Origin: Pedobacter sp. PLR
GTDB lineage: Bacteria; Bacteroidota; Bacteroidia; Sphingobacteriales; Sphingobacteriaceae
Direction of reading: 5' to 3'
NCBI RefSeq assembly: GCF_026239675.1
Contig: NZ_JAPIVQ010000003.1
Coordinates: 248,001 to 312,000, forward strand
DNA length: 64,000 nucleotides
Positions within the stretch are counted from its first letter, which is position 1, and each line of letters starts with the position of its first letter. The position numbers and the translations under genes are program-made. Below are positions 30,160-39,330 of this stretch, piece by piece. The notes beneath the pieces are model-generated. The model did no database searches. It was not told where the DNA came from and saw only the letters and a program-made list of their open reading frames with translations.

Positions 30160-32133
30160 ATGAATGTACCAGTTAAGAGCAGTTCCGTTAAAATAATAGA
30201 AGATAAAGTAGTGCAGCAAGATAGCAGCGTTTGGGTGCATAGTTTATTTACTGATTTTGATGTTTCTTTATTTGTAAGCGGAAAGCATTTCCGCCTGTAT
30301 GAAAAAATGGGGGTCCATCTGCTGCGCGTTGATGGCAGAGATGGCGCTTATTTTGCCGTTTGGGCGCCAAATGCGCAATCACTAAGTGTGGTTGGTAATT
30401 TTAACCAGTGGGATTCCCTTGCGCATCCTTTGAATAAAAGATGGGATGACTCCGGTATTTGGGAGGGTTTTATCCCCGACCTGAAAAACGGCGAAGTTTA
30501 TAAATACGCGATTAAGGGTTTTGATGGGGTAAATATCCAGAAAGGTGATCCTTTTGCGCGTCATTGGGAACATCCGCCAAGAACAGCTTCCGTGATTTGG
30601 GAAGTCGATTATCGCTGGAAAGATAAGAATTGGTTGAAAAAAAGACCTAAGGTTAATGCTTTAAATCAGCCTTTATCGGTGTATGAACTCCATTTAGGCT
30701 CCTGGCAAAGGGATCCTGCGGAACCTCATCGGGTGCTGACTTATAAGGAGATTGCCAATAGTCTGGTGCCTTATATTCTGGATATGGGTTTCACGCATGT
30801 GGAGCTGATGCCGATCATGGAATATCCGTATTTCCCTTCCTGGGGTTATCAGATTACCGGGTATTTTGCAGCGAGCTCCAGACATGGGACGCCGGAAGAG
30901 CTGATGTATCTGGTGGATGAACTCCATAAAAATGATATAGGTGTAATCCTGGATTGGGTGCCTTCTCATTTTCCTGGTGATGCGCATGGTCTTTTTCATT
31001 TTGATGGCACACATTTGTATGAGCATGCAGATATGAGGAAAGGTTTCCATCCGGATTGGAAGTCGTACATATTTAATTATGATAGAAATGAGGTGCGGTC
31101 TTTTCTGATCAGCAATGCGATGTTTTGGATGGATAAATTCCATGCCGATGGGCTGCGGGTAGATGCAGTGGCCTCTATGCTGTATTTTAACTTTTCGAGA
31201 AAGGCAGAAGATGCAGCAACAAATGAGTTCGGCGGTTCAGAAAATCTGGGGGCTATACAGTTTCTAAAAGATTTGAATGAGGCGATTTATGGCAATTTTG
31301 AGGGGGTACACACGATCGCAGAAGAGAGCAGCACTTATCCGGGGGTGACGCATCCTGTAAAGGAGGGCGGCCTTGGCTTCGGTATGAAATGGATGATGGG
31401 TTGGATGAATGATACACTGAAGTATTTCAAGAATGATCCGCTTAACCGGAGTTATCATCACCATCAGCTGACCTTTAGCATTACTTACGCCTTTACTGAA
31501 CGGTTTATGCTGCCTTTTTCTCATGATGAGGTGGTACATGGGAAGTCTTCCATGATTTATAAGATGCCAGGCGATGAGTGGCAGAAGTTTGCCAACCTGC
31601 GACTTTTATACGCTTACATGTTTACACAACCCGGCTCTAAGTTGTTATTTATGGGTAATGAGTTCGCTCAAACGCATGAATGGGATTTTAAGAGTTCACT
31701 GGATTGGCATTTGTTGAAACATGCTCCCCATCTGGGAATGCAGAAAACGGTTCGGGCGCTTAATAATTTGTACCGTAGCGAGCCAGCACTTTATGAGCAT
31801 AGTTTTTCCGGAGAGGGATTTGAATGGATTAACGCAGATGATACCGATAATTCCATTTACGTTTATCAGCGGAAAGGGCTCAAAGCGAAAGATACGCTGA
31901 TCGTGATTTTAAATATGACGCCTGTGCTTCGGGAAAATTACCGGATCGGACTTCCTTTCAAAGGGAAATGGACAGAGATTTTTAATACGGATGCCGCGGA
32001 GTTTTTTGGCAGTGGAAAAGGGAATGAAGGATTGGTTTTATTGCCTGAATCTTTAGCTTGTCATGGGAGGGAGTATTCTATTCAATTGCAGATACCACCT
32101 TTAGGAGCTCTTGTATTGAAGCAAGGGAAGTAA
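30160..32133 (+). CDS. glgB: 1,4-alpha-glucan (glycogen) branching enzyme GlgB
   Basis: GH13 enzyme that forms alpha-1,6 branches in glycogen. The protein has 657 residues. An N-terminal CBM48 region (about 60-150, FAVWAPNAQSLSVVGNFNQW) precedes the barrel. Catalytic residues are nucleophile D335 in DGLRVDAVASM and acid/base E388 in TIAEESSTYPGVT, with the SHDEVVHGKSSM motif supplying the third acid. VELMPIMEYPYFPSWGYQ is typical of GlgB. It is coupled to the upstream GH31 gene and ended by a strong hairpin. No glgA or glgC is in the window. Confidence 0.96.
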   Translation: MNVPVKSSSVKIIEDKVVQQDSSVWVHSLFTDFDVSLFVSGKHFRLYEKMGVHLLRVDGRDGAYFAVWAPNAQSLSVVGNFNQWDSLAHPLNKRWDDSGIWEGFIPDLKNGEVYKYAIKGFDGVNIQKGDPFARHWEHPPRTASVIWEVDYRWKDKNWLKKRPKVNALNQPLSVYELHLGSWQRDPAEPHRVLTYKEIANSLVPYILDMGFTHVELMPIMEYPYFPSWGYQITGYFAASSRHGTPEELMYLVDELHKNDIGVILDWVPSHFPGDAHGLFHFDGTHLYEHADMRKGFHPDWKSYIFNYDRNEVRSFLISNAMFWMDKFHADGLRVDAVASMLYFNFSRKAEDAATNEFGGSENLGAIQFLKDLNEAIYGNFEGVHTIAEESSTYPGVTHPVKEGGLGFGMKWMMGWMNDTLKYFKNDPLNRSYHHHQLTFSITYAFTERFMLPFSHDEVVHGKSSMIYKMPGDEWQKFANLRLLYAYMFTQPGSKLLFMGNEFAQTHEWDFKSSLDWHLLKHAPHLGMQKTVRALNNLYRSEPALYEHSFSGEGFEWINADDTDNSIYVYQRKGLKAKDTLIVILNMTPVLRENYRIGLPFKGKWTEIFNTDAAEFFGSGKGNEGLVLLPESLACHGREYSIQLQIPPLGALVLKQGK

Positions 32134-32200
32134 ATATGGCTTTTGTATTTGCGCCTGAAAATGTGCCCGGATTTTGTATGAGCTAAAAACAGCTCAATAT

Positions 32201-32242
32201 AAAACACAAATAGCCTTCATTTTTGAAGGCTATTTGTGTTTT
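32201..32242 (+). terminator. Long perfect hairpin terminator between glgB and the TPR gene
   Basis: A 19-base-pair perfect stem (32201-32219 with 32224-32242, outermost AAAAC/GTTTT, 4-base T loop). A and T runs at its two ends mean it can stop transcription from both convergent genes. Confidence 0.9.
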
Positions 32243-32334
32243 AAATCAGGAATCGTACTGATTTTTAATCTTGTGGTTGCAATCTTGTGATTAGAATTAA
32301 TCCAGTGATGGCCATTTAATCTGGCGAGAGCAAA

Positions 32335-32862
32335 CTAATCTTGCGATTGAAAGTTGTAAATCACTTGAGAAGTTAATCTCTTTTTGTCTTTTAATCGCTG
32401 CAGGTTATCGTGTAAGGCGCTTTTGTCTTCTATGCCGGTACTGTTTAACAATGCTTGCTTATAAAATTCATTAGCTGCTTCCCATCTTTTGTCCTGTTCT
32501 GCATAAATTCCCATTTGCTCATAGATGCAACATTTGCAAACGCCTTTAGTGGCAAGGGCTTGTGCGAAAATCTGATCAGCTAACCTTGGCATTTCTAATG
32601 TGCTCAATAAGCGAAGGTAGGGCAGGTAGGTGTCTGGAAATTCCGGCTCTAACTCGATACATTTTTTGTAATAATATCCAGCAGTCTGATAATTTTTCAG
32701 TTTATCCTGATAGATATTTCCCAGACTGCAATAGGCTCTCGCATATTCCGGGTCTGACTGAATAATTGCATTTAGTAAATGAAGCGCTTTTGGTGGCTCT
32801 CCGAAGTTTAATTCTTCAAGAGCTTCCAAATACTTTTCTTCGGTCGTATATAAAATGTCCAT
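32335..32862 (-). CDS. Tetratricopeptide repeat protein
   Basis: A 175-residue soluble protein with no signal peptide. At least three TPR-like helical pairs are visible (EEKYLEALEELNFGEPPKALHLLNAI, PEYARAYCSLGNIYQDKLKNYQTAGYYYKKCIELEPEFPDTYL, and RWEAANEFYKQALLNS). A CKCCIYEQMGIYAEQ segment adds a CxCC cysteine cluster. It is probably a protein-protein adaptor; there is no catalytic motif. It forms a single-gene unit convergent with glgB. Confidence 0.8.
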   Translation of the reverse strand: MDILYTTEEKYLEALEELNFGEPPKALHLLNAIIQSDPEYARAYCSLGNIYQDKLKNYQTAGYYYKKCIELEPEFPDTYLPYLRLLSTLEMPRLADQIFAQALATKGVCKCCIYEQMGIYAEQDKRWEAANEFYKQALLNSTGIEDKSALHDNLQRLKDKKRLTSQVIYNFQSQD

Positions 32863-33195
32863 AAGGAATCGTTTCGTTTTTAATCCGATAAGAAAACTTT
32901 CGGGGGTGGTATTAAATCATTGATTTTGGTACTGGCTGAGTATCAGCGGGGATGGCTTTATATCCCGGATAAAAAAGGATATTCCATGCCTATCCGATGC
33001 AGGCAAGCCATTGGGCTACTGCTTGTAAATGGGATATGTGGATACTTTAGCATGGTCTTTTTTTTTACAAAGATAAGGATATGTATCTAAATATCAAAAC
33101 GTTTGGTTTCTGTGGCCCTGGTTATTGTTTATTAGGCATAAAATATAAATTTCTTAGATTTAGGGACACAAATTTGAAACCTAATCTATCTTTAA
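32863..33195. other. Non-coding interval (333 bases) with repeated GGATA motifs
   Basis: No gene is seen. A small hairpin is possible around GGGAT...ATCCC (32950-32966). The pentamer GGATA occurs at 32967, 32977, 33032, 33040 and 33077, and inverted at 32991. No tRNA fold or clear remnant of a coding sequence was recognised. It must carry the upstream signals of the divergent TPR and DUF418 genes. Confidence 0.5.
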
Positions 33196-34383
33196 ATGAA
33201 TCTGAATAGTACTCTCCCCGGTCAAACCAACCGGATCCATGTAGTAGACGCTTTTAGAGGATTTGCCGTGATGGCGATCTTTTTAGTACATAATATTGAG
33301 CACTTTATATCGGGAATCTATCCTGATGCAGCTACACAACCGGGTTGGCTGAATACCCTTGATCAAGGAGTATTTACCTTTGTTTTTTCTCTTTTCGCAG
33401 GAAAGGCTTATGCCATATTCGCCCTTCTTTTTGGTTTTACTTTTTCTGTTTTATTTGCGAAACAACAGGCCCTGGGTAAAGATTTCGGCTATCGTTTTTT
33501 GTGGCGCCTGCTGTTACTTAGTGTGTTTGCTTCATTGAATGCACTGTTTTTTCCTGGTGGTGATGTATTGCTGCTTTACAGTATTGCAGGGATTGTATTG
33601 TTTTTTGTGAGAAAATTTGATCATAAAACCCTGCTGATATTGGCTATGCTTTGTTTATCTCAGCCGATAGAATGGTATCATTATCTGAGGAGCGTGTTCG
33701 ATGCTGGTTTTACGTTGCCGGTGAAACAAGCTGCTGCACTTTATGGAGAAATAGGGAAGGTAGTGGCCAGTGGAAATCTTTGGGAGTTCTTTATCGTTAA
33801 TGTAACCACCGGGCAGAAGGCCAGTTTATTATGGGCGATTGAAGGTGGACGGTTCATGCAAACGATGGGCCTGTTCCTATGTGGATTGTGGATCGGAAGA
33901 AAACAACTGTTCTTGGATTCGAAAGAAAGCAGGGCTTTTTGGTTGAGCGCTTTAATCATTTCGGCAATATTGTTTGCTCCCCTTTATGAGTTTAAAGTGA
34001 TCATGATGGATAAAAATACCGATGTGATCAGTAAATCTACCATAGGTGTGGTAATGGATATGTGGTCTAAATTTTCATTTACGGTGGTCCTGACGGCCTC
34101 TTTCGTACTCCTTTATCAAAAGCTAAAATTTAGAAAGCTGACTTCCCCGCTGATTCCTTATGGAAGGATGAGTCTGACGAATTATGTGAGCCAGTCGATA
34201 CTGGGCGCTTTAATTTATTTTCCTTTCGGCCTTTCTCTGGCGAAATCCTGTGGGATGGCACTGAGCCTGCTGATCGGTATTGTTGTTTTTCTGGCCCAGG
34301 TACAGTTTTGTAAATGGTGGCTGAGCAAACATAAACAAGGTCCATTGGAAGGCTTATGGGCAAGAGCAACCTGGTTTAAATAA
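33196..34383 (+). CDS. DUF418-family integral membrane protein
   Basis: A 395-residue polytopic membrane protein with about ten hydrophobic segments. It opens RIHVVDAFRGFAVMAIFLVHNIEHF, the typical beginning of the DUF418 / YeiB-like family (related to acyltransferase-3 and heparan-acetyltransferase-like proteins). The C-terminal PYGRMSLTNYVSQSILGALIYFPFG is the hallmark of the DUF418 domain. The function is not established in the family. An MFS transporter gene follows 89 bases downstream. Confidence 0.85.
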   Translation: MNLNSTLPGQTNRIHVVDAFRGFAVMAIFLVHNIEHFISGIYPDAATQPGWLNTLDQGVFTFVFSLFAGKAYAIFALLFGFTFSVLFAKQQALGKDFGYRFLWRLLLLSVFASLNALFFPGGDVLLLYSIAGIVLFFVRKFDHKTLLILAMLCLSQPIEWYHYLRSVFDAGFTLPVKQAAALYGEIGKVVASGNLWEFFIVNVTTGQKASLLWAIEGGRFMQTMGLFLCGLWIGRKQLFLDSKESRAFWLSALIISAILFAPLYEFKVIMMDKNTDVISKSTIGVVMDMWSKFSFTVVLTASFVLLYQKLKFRKLTSPLIPYGRMSLTNYVSQSILGALIYFPFGLSLAKSCGMALSLLIGIVVFLAQVQFCKWWLSKHKQGPLEGLWARATWFK

Positions 34384-34472
34384 CCAGGTTGCAATAGTTG
34401 CGGTATAAAATTGAAATTATTTACTATGGAATTGTTACATTAGGAATAGATTTCAACCAACAAACCAATTCA

Positions 34473-35714
34473 ATGACCACCACCATTAAAGAAAAAAGTG
34501 CCTGGGCTTATTTGTTCAGTGCACCCGTAATTGTAGCCGCTCTTGGCTATTTCGTAGACATCTATGATTTACTTTTATTTGGCATTGTAAGGATTCCCAG
34601 TTTAACGGATCTGGGCCTTGATGAGGCCGCGCGTTCTATAGAAGGAGCGAGCATTATCAACTGGCAGATGACGGGATTATTGCTGGGCGGTATCTTATGG
34701 GGTGTTCTGGGAGATAAAAAAGGCCGGTTATCTGTTCTTTTTGGCTCCATTATTACTTATTCTATTGCAAACTTTGCCTGTGGATTTGTGCAGGATGTTT
34801 TTGTATACAAGATCTTGCGCTTTATCGCAGGAATAGGTTTGGCTGGAGAGCTAGGTGCGGGTATCACACTGGTGTCCGAAAGTCTACCGAAAAAACTCAG
34901 GGCATTGGGAACATCTCTGGTCGCAGGTGTAGGACTGCTAGGCGCTGTAGTAGGCTATTTCACCGTAGAATTATTTAGCTGGCGGAATGCTTATTTTATT
35001 GGCGGAGGGATGGGGATTATGTTGTTGTTTCTCCGTATCGGGGTTTTTGAATCCGGTATGTTCCATGCGATGAAAGCCAAAGAACAATTAAGCAAGGGTA
35101 ATTTTCTGTCTTTTTTCACGAAGAAAAGCCGGTTGATCTTGTATCTGAAATGTATCGGTGTTGGCTTGCCAACCTGGTTTGTAATTGGAATTCTGGCTAC
35201 ATTCAGTAATGAAATCGGGAAAGCTTTACATATTTCTGAGGCTATAAAACCAGGATTAGCAGTGATGTGGTGTTATGTAGGTTTAGCTGCGGGAGATTTG
35301 GTGAGTGGTGTGATCAGTTACTGGTTGGAATCGAGGCGTAAGGCAGTGGCTTATCTGATGTTGTTTGCGGCTTTCGGAGCGGTGATCTTCCTTTATGGAG
35401 GGATTTCTACAAGTAAAGGACTATATGCGATGTGTTTATGGGTAGGTTTTGGGATCGGATATTGGGCCATGTTTGTGACCATCGGTGCGGAACAGTTCGG
35501 TACAAATGTACGGGCAACGGCAGCCACCACTATTCCAAACATGGTGCGTGGAACAGTGGTGTTGATGACTACCGGTTATACCTTCTTAAAACCACATGTT
35601 ATGGAGCTACATGCTGCGGCGATTATTGGCATCCTTTGTTTTGGAATAGGTTTTTATTGCATTAAAACCATTCCTGAAACCCACCATAAAGACCTGGATT
35701 TCGTAGAGGATTAA
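34473..35714 (+). CDS. Major facilitator superfamily transporter
   Basis: A 413-residue twelve-helix secondary transporter. ATG 34473 gives MTTTIKEKSAWAYLF with the first membrane helix directly after it; the frame stays open to an ATG at 34398, but those 25 extra residues look non-conserved. The MFS loop motif appears as GVLGDKKGRLSVLFGS. The long central loop and SLPKKLRALGTSLVAGVGLLG resemble the metabolite:H+ symporter (MhpT/ShiA-like) group. The substrate is unknown. It ends one base before the convergent fucosidase stop, with no room for a terminator. Confidence 0.85.
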   Translation: MTTTIKEKSAWAYLFSAPVIVAALGYFVDIYDLLLFGIVRIPSLTDLGLDEAARSIEGASIINWQMTGLLLGGILWGVLGDKKGRLSVLFGSIITYSIANFACGFVQDVFVYKILRFIAGIGLAGELGAGITLVSESLPKKLRALGTSLVAGVGLLGAVVGYFTVELFSWRNAYFIGGGMGIMLLFLRIGVFESGMFHAMKAKEQLSKGNFLSFFTKKSRLILYLKCIGVGLPTWFVIGILATFSNEIGKALHISEAIKPGLAVMWCYVGLAAGDLVSGVISYWLESRRKAVAYLMLFAAFGAVIFLYGGISTSKGLYAMCLWVGFGIGYWAMFVTIGAEQFGTNVRATAATTIPNMVRGTVVLMTTGYTFLKPHVMELHAAAIIGILCFGIGFYCIKTIPETHHKDLDFVED

Positions 35715-35715
35715 G

Positions 35716-37503
35716 TTATCTGATGGCTTGAAGAATTACGGATTTCAATTTGAACAGCTCTTTGGTGTTATTTTCCGGCTTTAAATTCAGGGTGTATATT
35801 CCAGGCTTTTCCACGGTAACAGTAGCCACAGGATGTTTAATGAATAGCAACGGTTTTCCAGAACTGTATTCTGAGGTTCTTAAAGTTAGAAACTTATAGG
35901 TTTTATGGTTGAACTCCATGAGGCCTTCCTGTTTTGCATTTCCCTCCGGACAAGCGTATTCCAGCTGTATTTTATAATCACCGGGTTCTGTGATGTTAAA
36001 TTCGAAGCTTACCTGATCTTCTGGTTTTACCATATCTGTTACGCAGGTGGTATGCTTCCAGTCGCCAAAGTAATGACTGTAGGTTAAAGTCTGTATTTTT
36101 GCTGAACCACTGGTTTTTGAATGGATCACTTCCAGCATATTGTTGTCATACGCAGCAGAAACCGTAGGAACTGAATTTAAATAACCGTCATTTAACTGAC
36201 CATTAAAGCTAACTGCGATTACCTCATGGTATGGTTCCGTTTTAGGAGGAAGATTCAAATAAAGGACCTGGTCTTTAATCTCATATTTCAATCGCGTATT
36301 GCTGTTGAGCGCTGCAACATTGGTCACATTTGCATTGATTCCCGGAACCCTGATTTTCCCGTCTGTCGGTGGGTTAAGGATATGCAGGTATAGCTGACCA
36401 GGCTTAGAGGTAGTGACTCCCCAGGGTTGAGCAGGAACAAGGCCATAAGTGCTTCCATAAATACTTTCCCCGTTTTTCTTTAGCCATTTACCGGTTTCTC
36501 TAAGGTATTTTTCCGAGTAATAGGGGATGTTTCCTTCTCCGTCAGGACCTACATTGAGCATCAGATTTCCCCCTTTGGAGGCTACATTAGCCAATAGCCG
36601 GGTGATTTCTTCTGGTGTTTTGAAATTCATATCATGACTGATATAACCCCAGGAGTCGTTATGAGTATAAATAGATTCCCAGGCACCTTTTATCGGCGTT
36701 GCCGGAACTTCCGAATCTCCGAAAGTACGGTAATCTCCAAGACCTTGTCCCACGCGACTACTGAAAAGGCTTTTAGGCTGTAGTGCATGCATTTCGTCTA
36801 CCAGCGACTGTGTTTGTTGTTTGGTTAATCCCCCGGGCATGTCAAACCAGACAATGCCCAGATTGCCATAATTGGTCAGCAGTTCTTTGAGTTGCGGGAT
36901 GGATTTCTCTTTGTAATATTTTAAATAGTCTTTGTCGGCTTCTTTAAAGTCCCATTTGTTGCCACCACCATTGGGCTCATGCCAATCCAGAAACTGAGAG
37001 TAATAGAATCCAAATTGAATGCCTCTTTTTCGGGTGGCACTGGCCAGGGCTTTCATCGGATCTTTTCCATAAGGGGAGGCTTTTACAATGTTAAAATTGC
37101 TCACTTTAGAATCGTACATGGCAAAGCCTTCATGGTGTTTGGCCGTGATAACCATATATTTGATGCCGGCATCTTTCGCCAGATCTGCCCATTCTTCTGC
37201 ATTGAATTTTTGAGGATTAAAACTTGCCGCAACCTTCTCATAGGCCTTTGCCGGTATTTTAGCTTGGTGCATCAACCACTCTCCACTACCATAATAATCT
37301 TTATCCTCCCATACGCCTGCAAGTTTGGAATACAATCCCCAGTGAATAAACATTCCAAATTTGGCCTCCTGAAACCATTGGGTGTCCGGGTTTTCTTTTC
37401 CGACAGCATTTTTATCCCATCTTTCGATGTCCTGAGCTTGGGATGCGTAAATTGTGGATAAAAATAAAAAAAGGAAAATGCTGGTTTTTCTTAGCTTGTT
37501 CAT
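35716..37503 (-). CDS. Alpha-L-fucosidase, glycoside hydrolase family 29
   Basis: Secreted exo-fucosidase, 595 residues. A signal peptide (about 1-23, ending SQAQ) targets it to the periplasm. The catalytic barrel has FGMFIHWGLYS, the ITAKHHEGFAMYDSK substrate loop and nucleophile D221 in LGIVWFDMPGG, followed by NLMLNVGPDGEG. A C-terminal beta-sandwich (about 350-595) with a carbohydrate-binding appearance ends the protein. No SusCD pair is adjacent. It may release fucose from host or algal glycans, possibly complementing the GH18 locus 17 kb away (inference). Confidence 0.93.
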   Translation of the reverse strand: MNKLRKTSIFLFLFLSTIYASQAQDIERWDKNAVGKENPDTQWFQEAKFGMFIHWGLYSKLAGVWEDKDYYGSGEWLMHQAKIPAKAYEKVAASFNPQKFNAEEWADLAKDAGIKYMVITAKHHEGFAMYDSKVSNFNIVKASPYGKDPMKALASATRKRGIQFGFYYSQFLDWHEPNGGGNKWDFKEADKDYLKYYKEKSIPQLKELLTNYGNLGIVWFDMPGGLTKQQTQSLVDEMHALQPKSLFSSRVGQGLGDYRTFGDSEVPATPIKGAWESIYTHNDSWGYISHDMNFKTPEEITRLLANVASKGGNLMLNVGPDGEGNIPYYSEKYLRETGKWLKKNGESIYGSTYGLVPAQPWGVTTSKPGQLYLHILNPPTDGKIRVPGINANVTNVAALNSNTRLKYEIKDQVLYLNLPPKTEPYHEVIAVSFNGQLNDGYLNSVPTVSAAYDNNMLEVIHSKTSGSAKIQTLTYSHYFGDWKHTTCVTDMVKPEDQVSFEFNITEPGDYKIQLEYACPEGNAKQEGLMEFNHKTYKFLTLRTSEYSSGKPLLFIKHPVATVTVEKPGIYTLNLKPENNTKELFKLKSVILQAIR

Positions 37504-37695
37504 ATTTGGATATCACTTGATGGTTAGTCGTTTACTAAGATAAGCGACCAGTTTTTTTATAATTATCTGTTTATAGCCAATGATTAAACGCTTTTGGCAA
37601 GAACGACCTGTTTACGGGCAAAGCTTGATAGTTTGCGTTAATTGGTTTAGGTTTATCCTCCCAAAGTAGCAATTAGCATAAAGTAGTATCAGGAT

Positions 37696-38775
37696 ATGGA
37701 AGACCAATTAAGAACGGAGCAGGCGATATTAAAGAAGAAGATTAACTGGCTGGATTTACTCAAAGTGATTGCTGTTTTTATGGTCATTGTGGCACATGCC
37801 AATGATTGTATTATTTTAAATCAGGATGGTAATTTTAATTTTGAATGGGGGACTTATATCGGTTCTTTGTACCGTTTTTCGGTTCCTTTATTTGTGCTGA
37901 TTTCCGGAGTTTTACTGTTACCTACCAAACTCAATACCATTGATTTTTATAAAAAGAGACTTTGGCGGATTCTGCCGGCATTACTCTTCTGGGGTATAGC
38001 TTATGTGGTGTTTGACGGAATGGTGTTGAATGCTAAATCCTGGGGCAAGATGTGGTTTGACATTGTTAGATTGCCACTTAGTTTTGGTGATGCCTCCCCA
38101 CATTTATGGTATTTATATATGCTGGTTGGATTGTACCTGATTATTCCGGTCATTTCTCCATGGGTAGCTAAAGCCACAAAAAGAGAGCTGGAATTGGTCC
38201 TGGCCATCTTTATTTTTTCGACTTTTATTCCTTATCTGAAGTTTTTAACGGGATTGGCTTTCGGAGTAAGCGATTGGAATGAATTTCATTCTTTCTATTA
38301 CTTATCAGGCTTTATCGGGTACTTGCTGATGGGATACTATCTGTATACTTACCTGCCGGGTTGGAGTACACTGACCAAAAGATGTACCGGTGCAATTTTA
38401 TTCCTGACTGGTTATGGCATTACCTATTTCCTGACGATCAGTGTTCCTTTTTCTATTCCAAATATTGAAATGGTTTGGTATTACTGTTCGCCAAATGTGC
38501 TTTTAGAGGCCGTAGGGGTGTTTCTATTGGTTGAAGGTTTAGCGCTTAAAAATGGCGTTTTTACGCGCATCATTCAAGCCATTGCTAAATATTCATTTGG
38601 AATATTTTTAATTCATTACTTCTTTATAGGAGTGATTTTTAGATATTTTGCTGCTAAGTTCGACCTTCATCCCGGGTTAAATGTATTGTTGTCTTGTTTG
38701 ATCACCCTGCTGGTTTCCTTCGCAACAGTATGGTTATTAACCAGGATTAAAGGAATGAGAAAACTACTGATGTAA
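37696..38775 (+). CDS. Acyltransferase-3 family membrane protein
   Basis: A 359-residue protein with about ten membrane helices. The opening KKKINWLDLLKVIAVFMVIVAHANDC carries the histidine expected in the first helix of acyltransferase-3 proteins. A conserved RF/PLFVLISGVLLLP segment and HLWYLYMLVGLYLIIPVISP complete the family picture. These enzymes O-acylate cell-surface glycans or lipids. It is a single-gene unit between the divergent fucosidase and the convergent HTH gene, and the acceptor is unknown. Confidence 0.88.
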   Translation: MEDQLRTEQAILKKKINWLDLLKVIAVFMVIVAHANDCIILNQDGNFNFEWGTYIGSLYRFSVPLFVLISGVLLLPTKLNTIDFYKKRLWRILPALLFWGIAYVVFDGMVLNAKSWGKMWFDIVRLPLSFGDASPHLWYLYMLVGLYLIIPVISPWVAKATKRELELVLAIFIFSTFIPYLKFLTGLAFGVSDWNEFHSFYYLSGFIGYLLMGYYLYTYLPGWSTLTKRCTGAILFLTGYGITYFLTISVPFSIPNIEMVWYYCSPNVLLEAVGVFLLVEGLALKNGVFTRIIQAIAKYSFGIFLIHYFFIGVIFRYFAAKFDLHPGLNVLLSCLITLLVSFATVWLLTRIKGMRKLLM

Positions 38776-38871
38776 CCTTTCCGGCTTGTCATAGCGCCTT
38801 CGATAGCGTTGTTTGAACTGTTGATTTTCTATCGAAGATGCGCTAATCAGGCAATTGCTTAAGGAAAGGTT

Positions 38872-39183
38872 TTATTTATGTTGTTTCTCGTTTTTCACTA
38901 GTCTTCTAACCAGCTCGATGATGAGTCCCATATCACTGTTCTTTTCGATATCATTGATATTTTGCTGAGCGAGATCAGGATCAAGCTTTTTGAACATGCT
39001 GATTTTTACGCCCATAATGTTTGCGATTTTAAGGAGTAATTCATCTCCCAGGGTGTTTTTCTGTTCCATTTTTGAAACTGCTTGCTGGCTAATGCCCAGC
39101 GCTTTGGCTAATGTGGCTTGTTTCATGCCGTAATAGAGACGAATGCGGCTCAGGTTTCTTCCTAAATGGGGTTTCTTCTTCAT
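38872..39183 (-). CDS. XRE-family helix-turn-helix regulator
   Basis: A small 103-residue DNA-binding protein. The HTH covers about residues 10-62 (NLSRIRLYYGMKQATLAKALGISQQAVSKMEQ), with the recognition helix around SQQAVSKME. I chose ATG 39183 because it puts a basic MKKKPH before the HTH; an ATG at 39252 would add 23 residues that overlap the operator-like repeats upstream. The C-terminal 40 residues are helical and may dimerise. It is divergent from another HTH-like gene (39331). Confidence 0.88.
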   Translation of the reverse strand: MKKKPHLGRNLSRIRLYYGMKQATLAKALGISQQAVSKMEQKNTLGDELLLKIANIMGVKISMFKKLDPDLAQQNINDIEKNSDMGLIIELVRRLVKNEKQHK

Positions 39184-39243
39184 TTTGTTACTGGTAAAGT
39201 TATTAAGTTTCTTACTTTTCTGGTAAGTTAAGTAATTGTAAAA

Positions 39244-39271
39244 TACAACCATTTTGTGGTTAATTACAACC
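39244..39271. promoter_or_regulatory. Operator-like repeats between the divergent HTH genes
   Basis: TACAACC occurs at 39244-39250 and again at 39265-39271, exactly 21 bases apart (two helical turns), with the inverse GGTT at 39258-39261 between them (AACCA/TGGTT symmetry). This is the layout of a regulator binding site. Confidence 0.5.
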
Positions 39272-39303
39272 TCGTCCTACGCTCCTTTTTACCCCCTTGT
39301 ATT

Positions 39304-39311
39304 TACTTTTG
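39304..39311 (+). promoter_or_regulatory. -7 element of the HTH-like gene at 39331
   Basis: TACTTTTG matches TAnnTTTG and lies 19 bases before the ATG. The upstream -33 region is not a clear TTG, as expected for an activated or repressed promoter, and the TACAACC repeats sit 33-60 bases upstream. Confidence 0.5.
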
Positions 39312-39330
39312 GTTAACTAAAACGTAAAAT

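Noticed and set aside
32863..33195. Pseudogene or tRNA in the gene-free interval
   Set aside because: I could not fold a cloverleaf or find a recognisable broken coding sequence in any frame.
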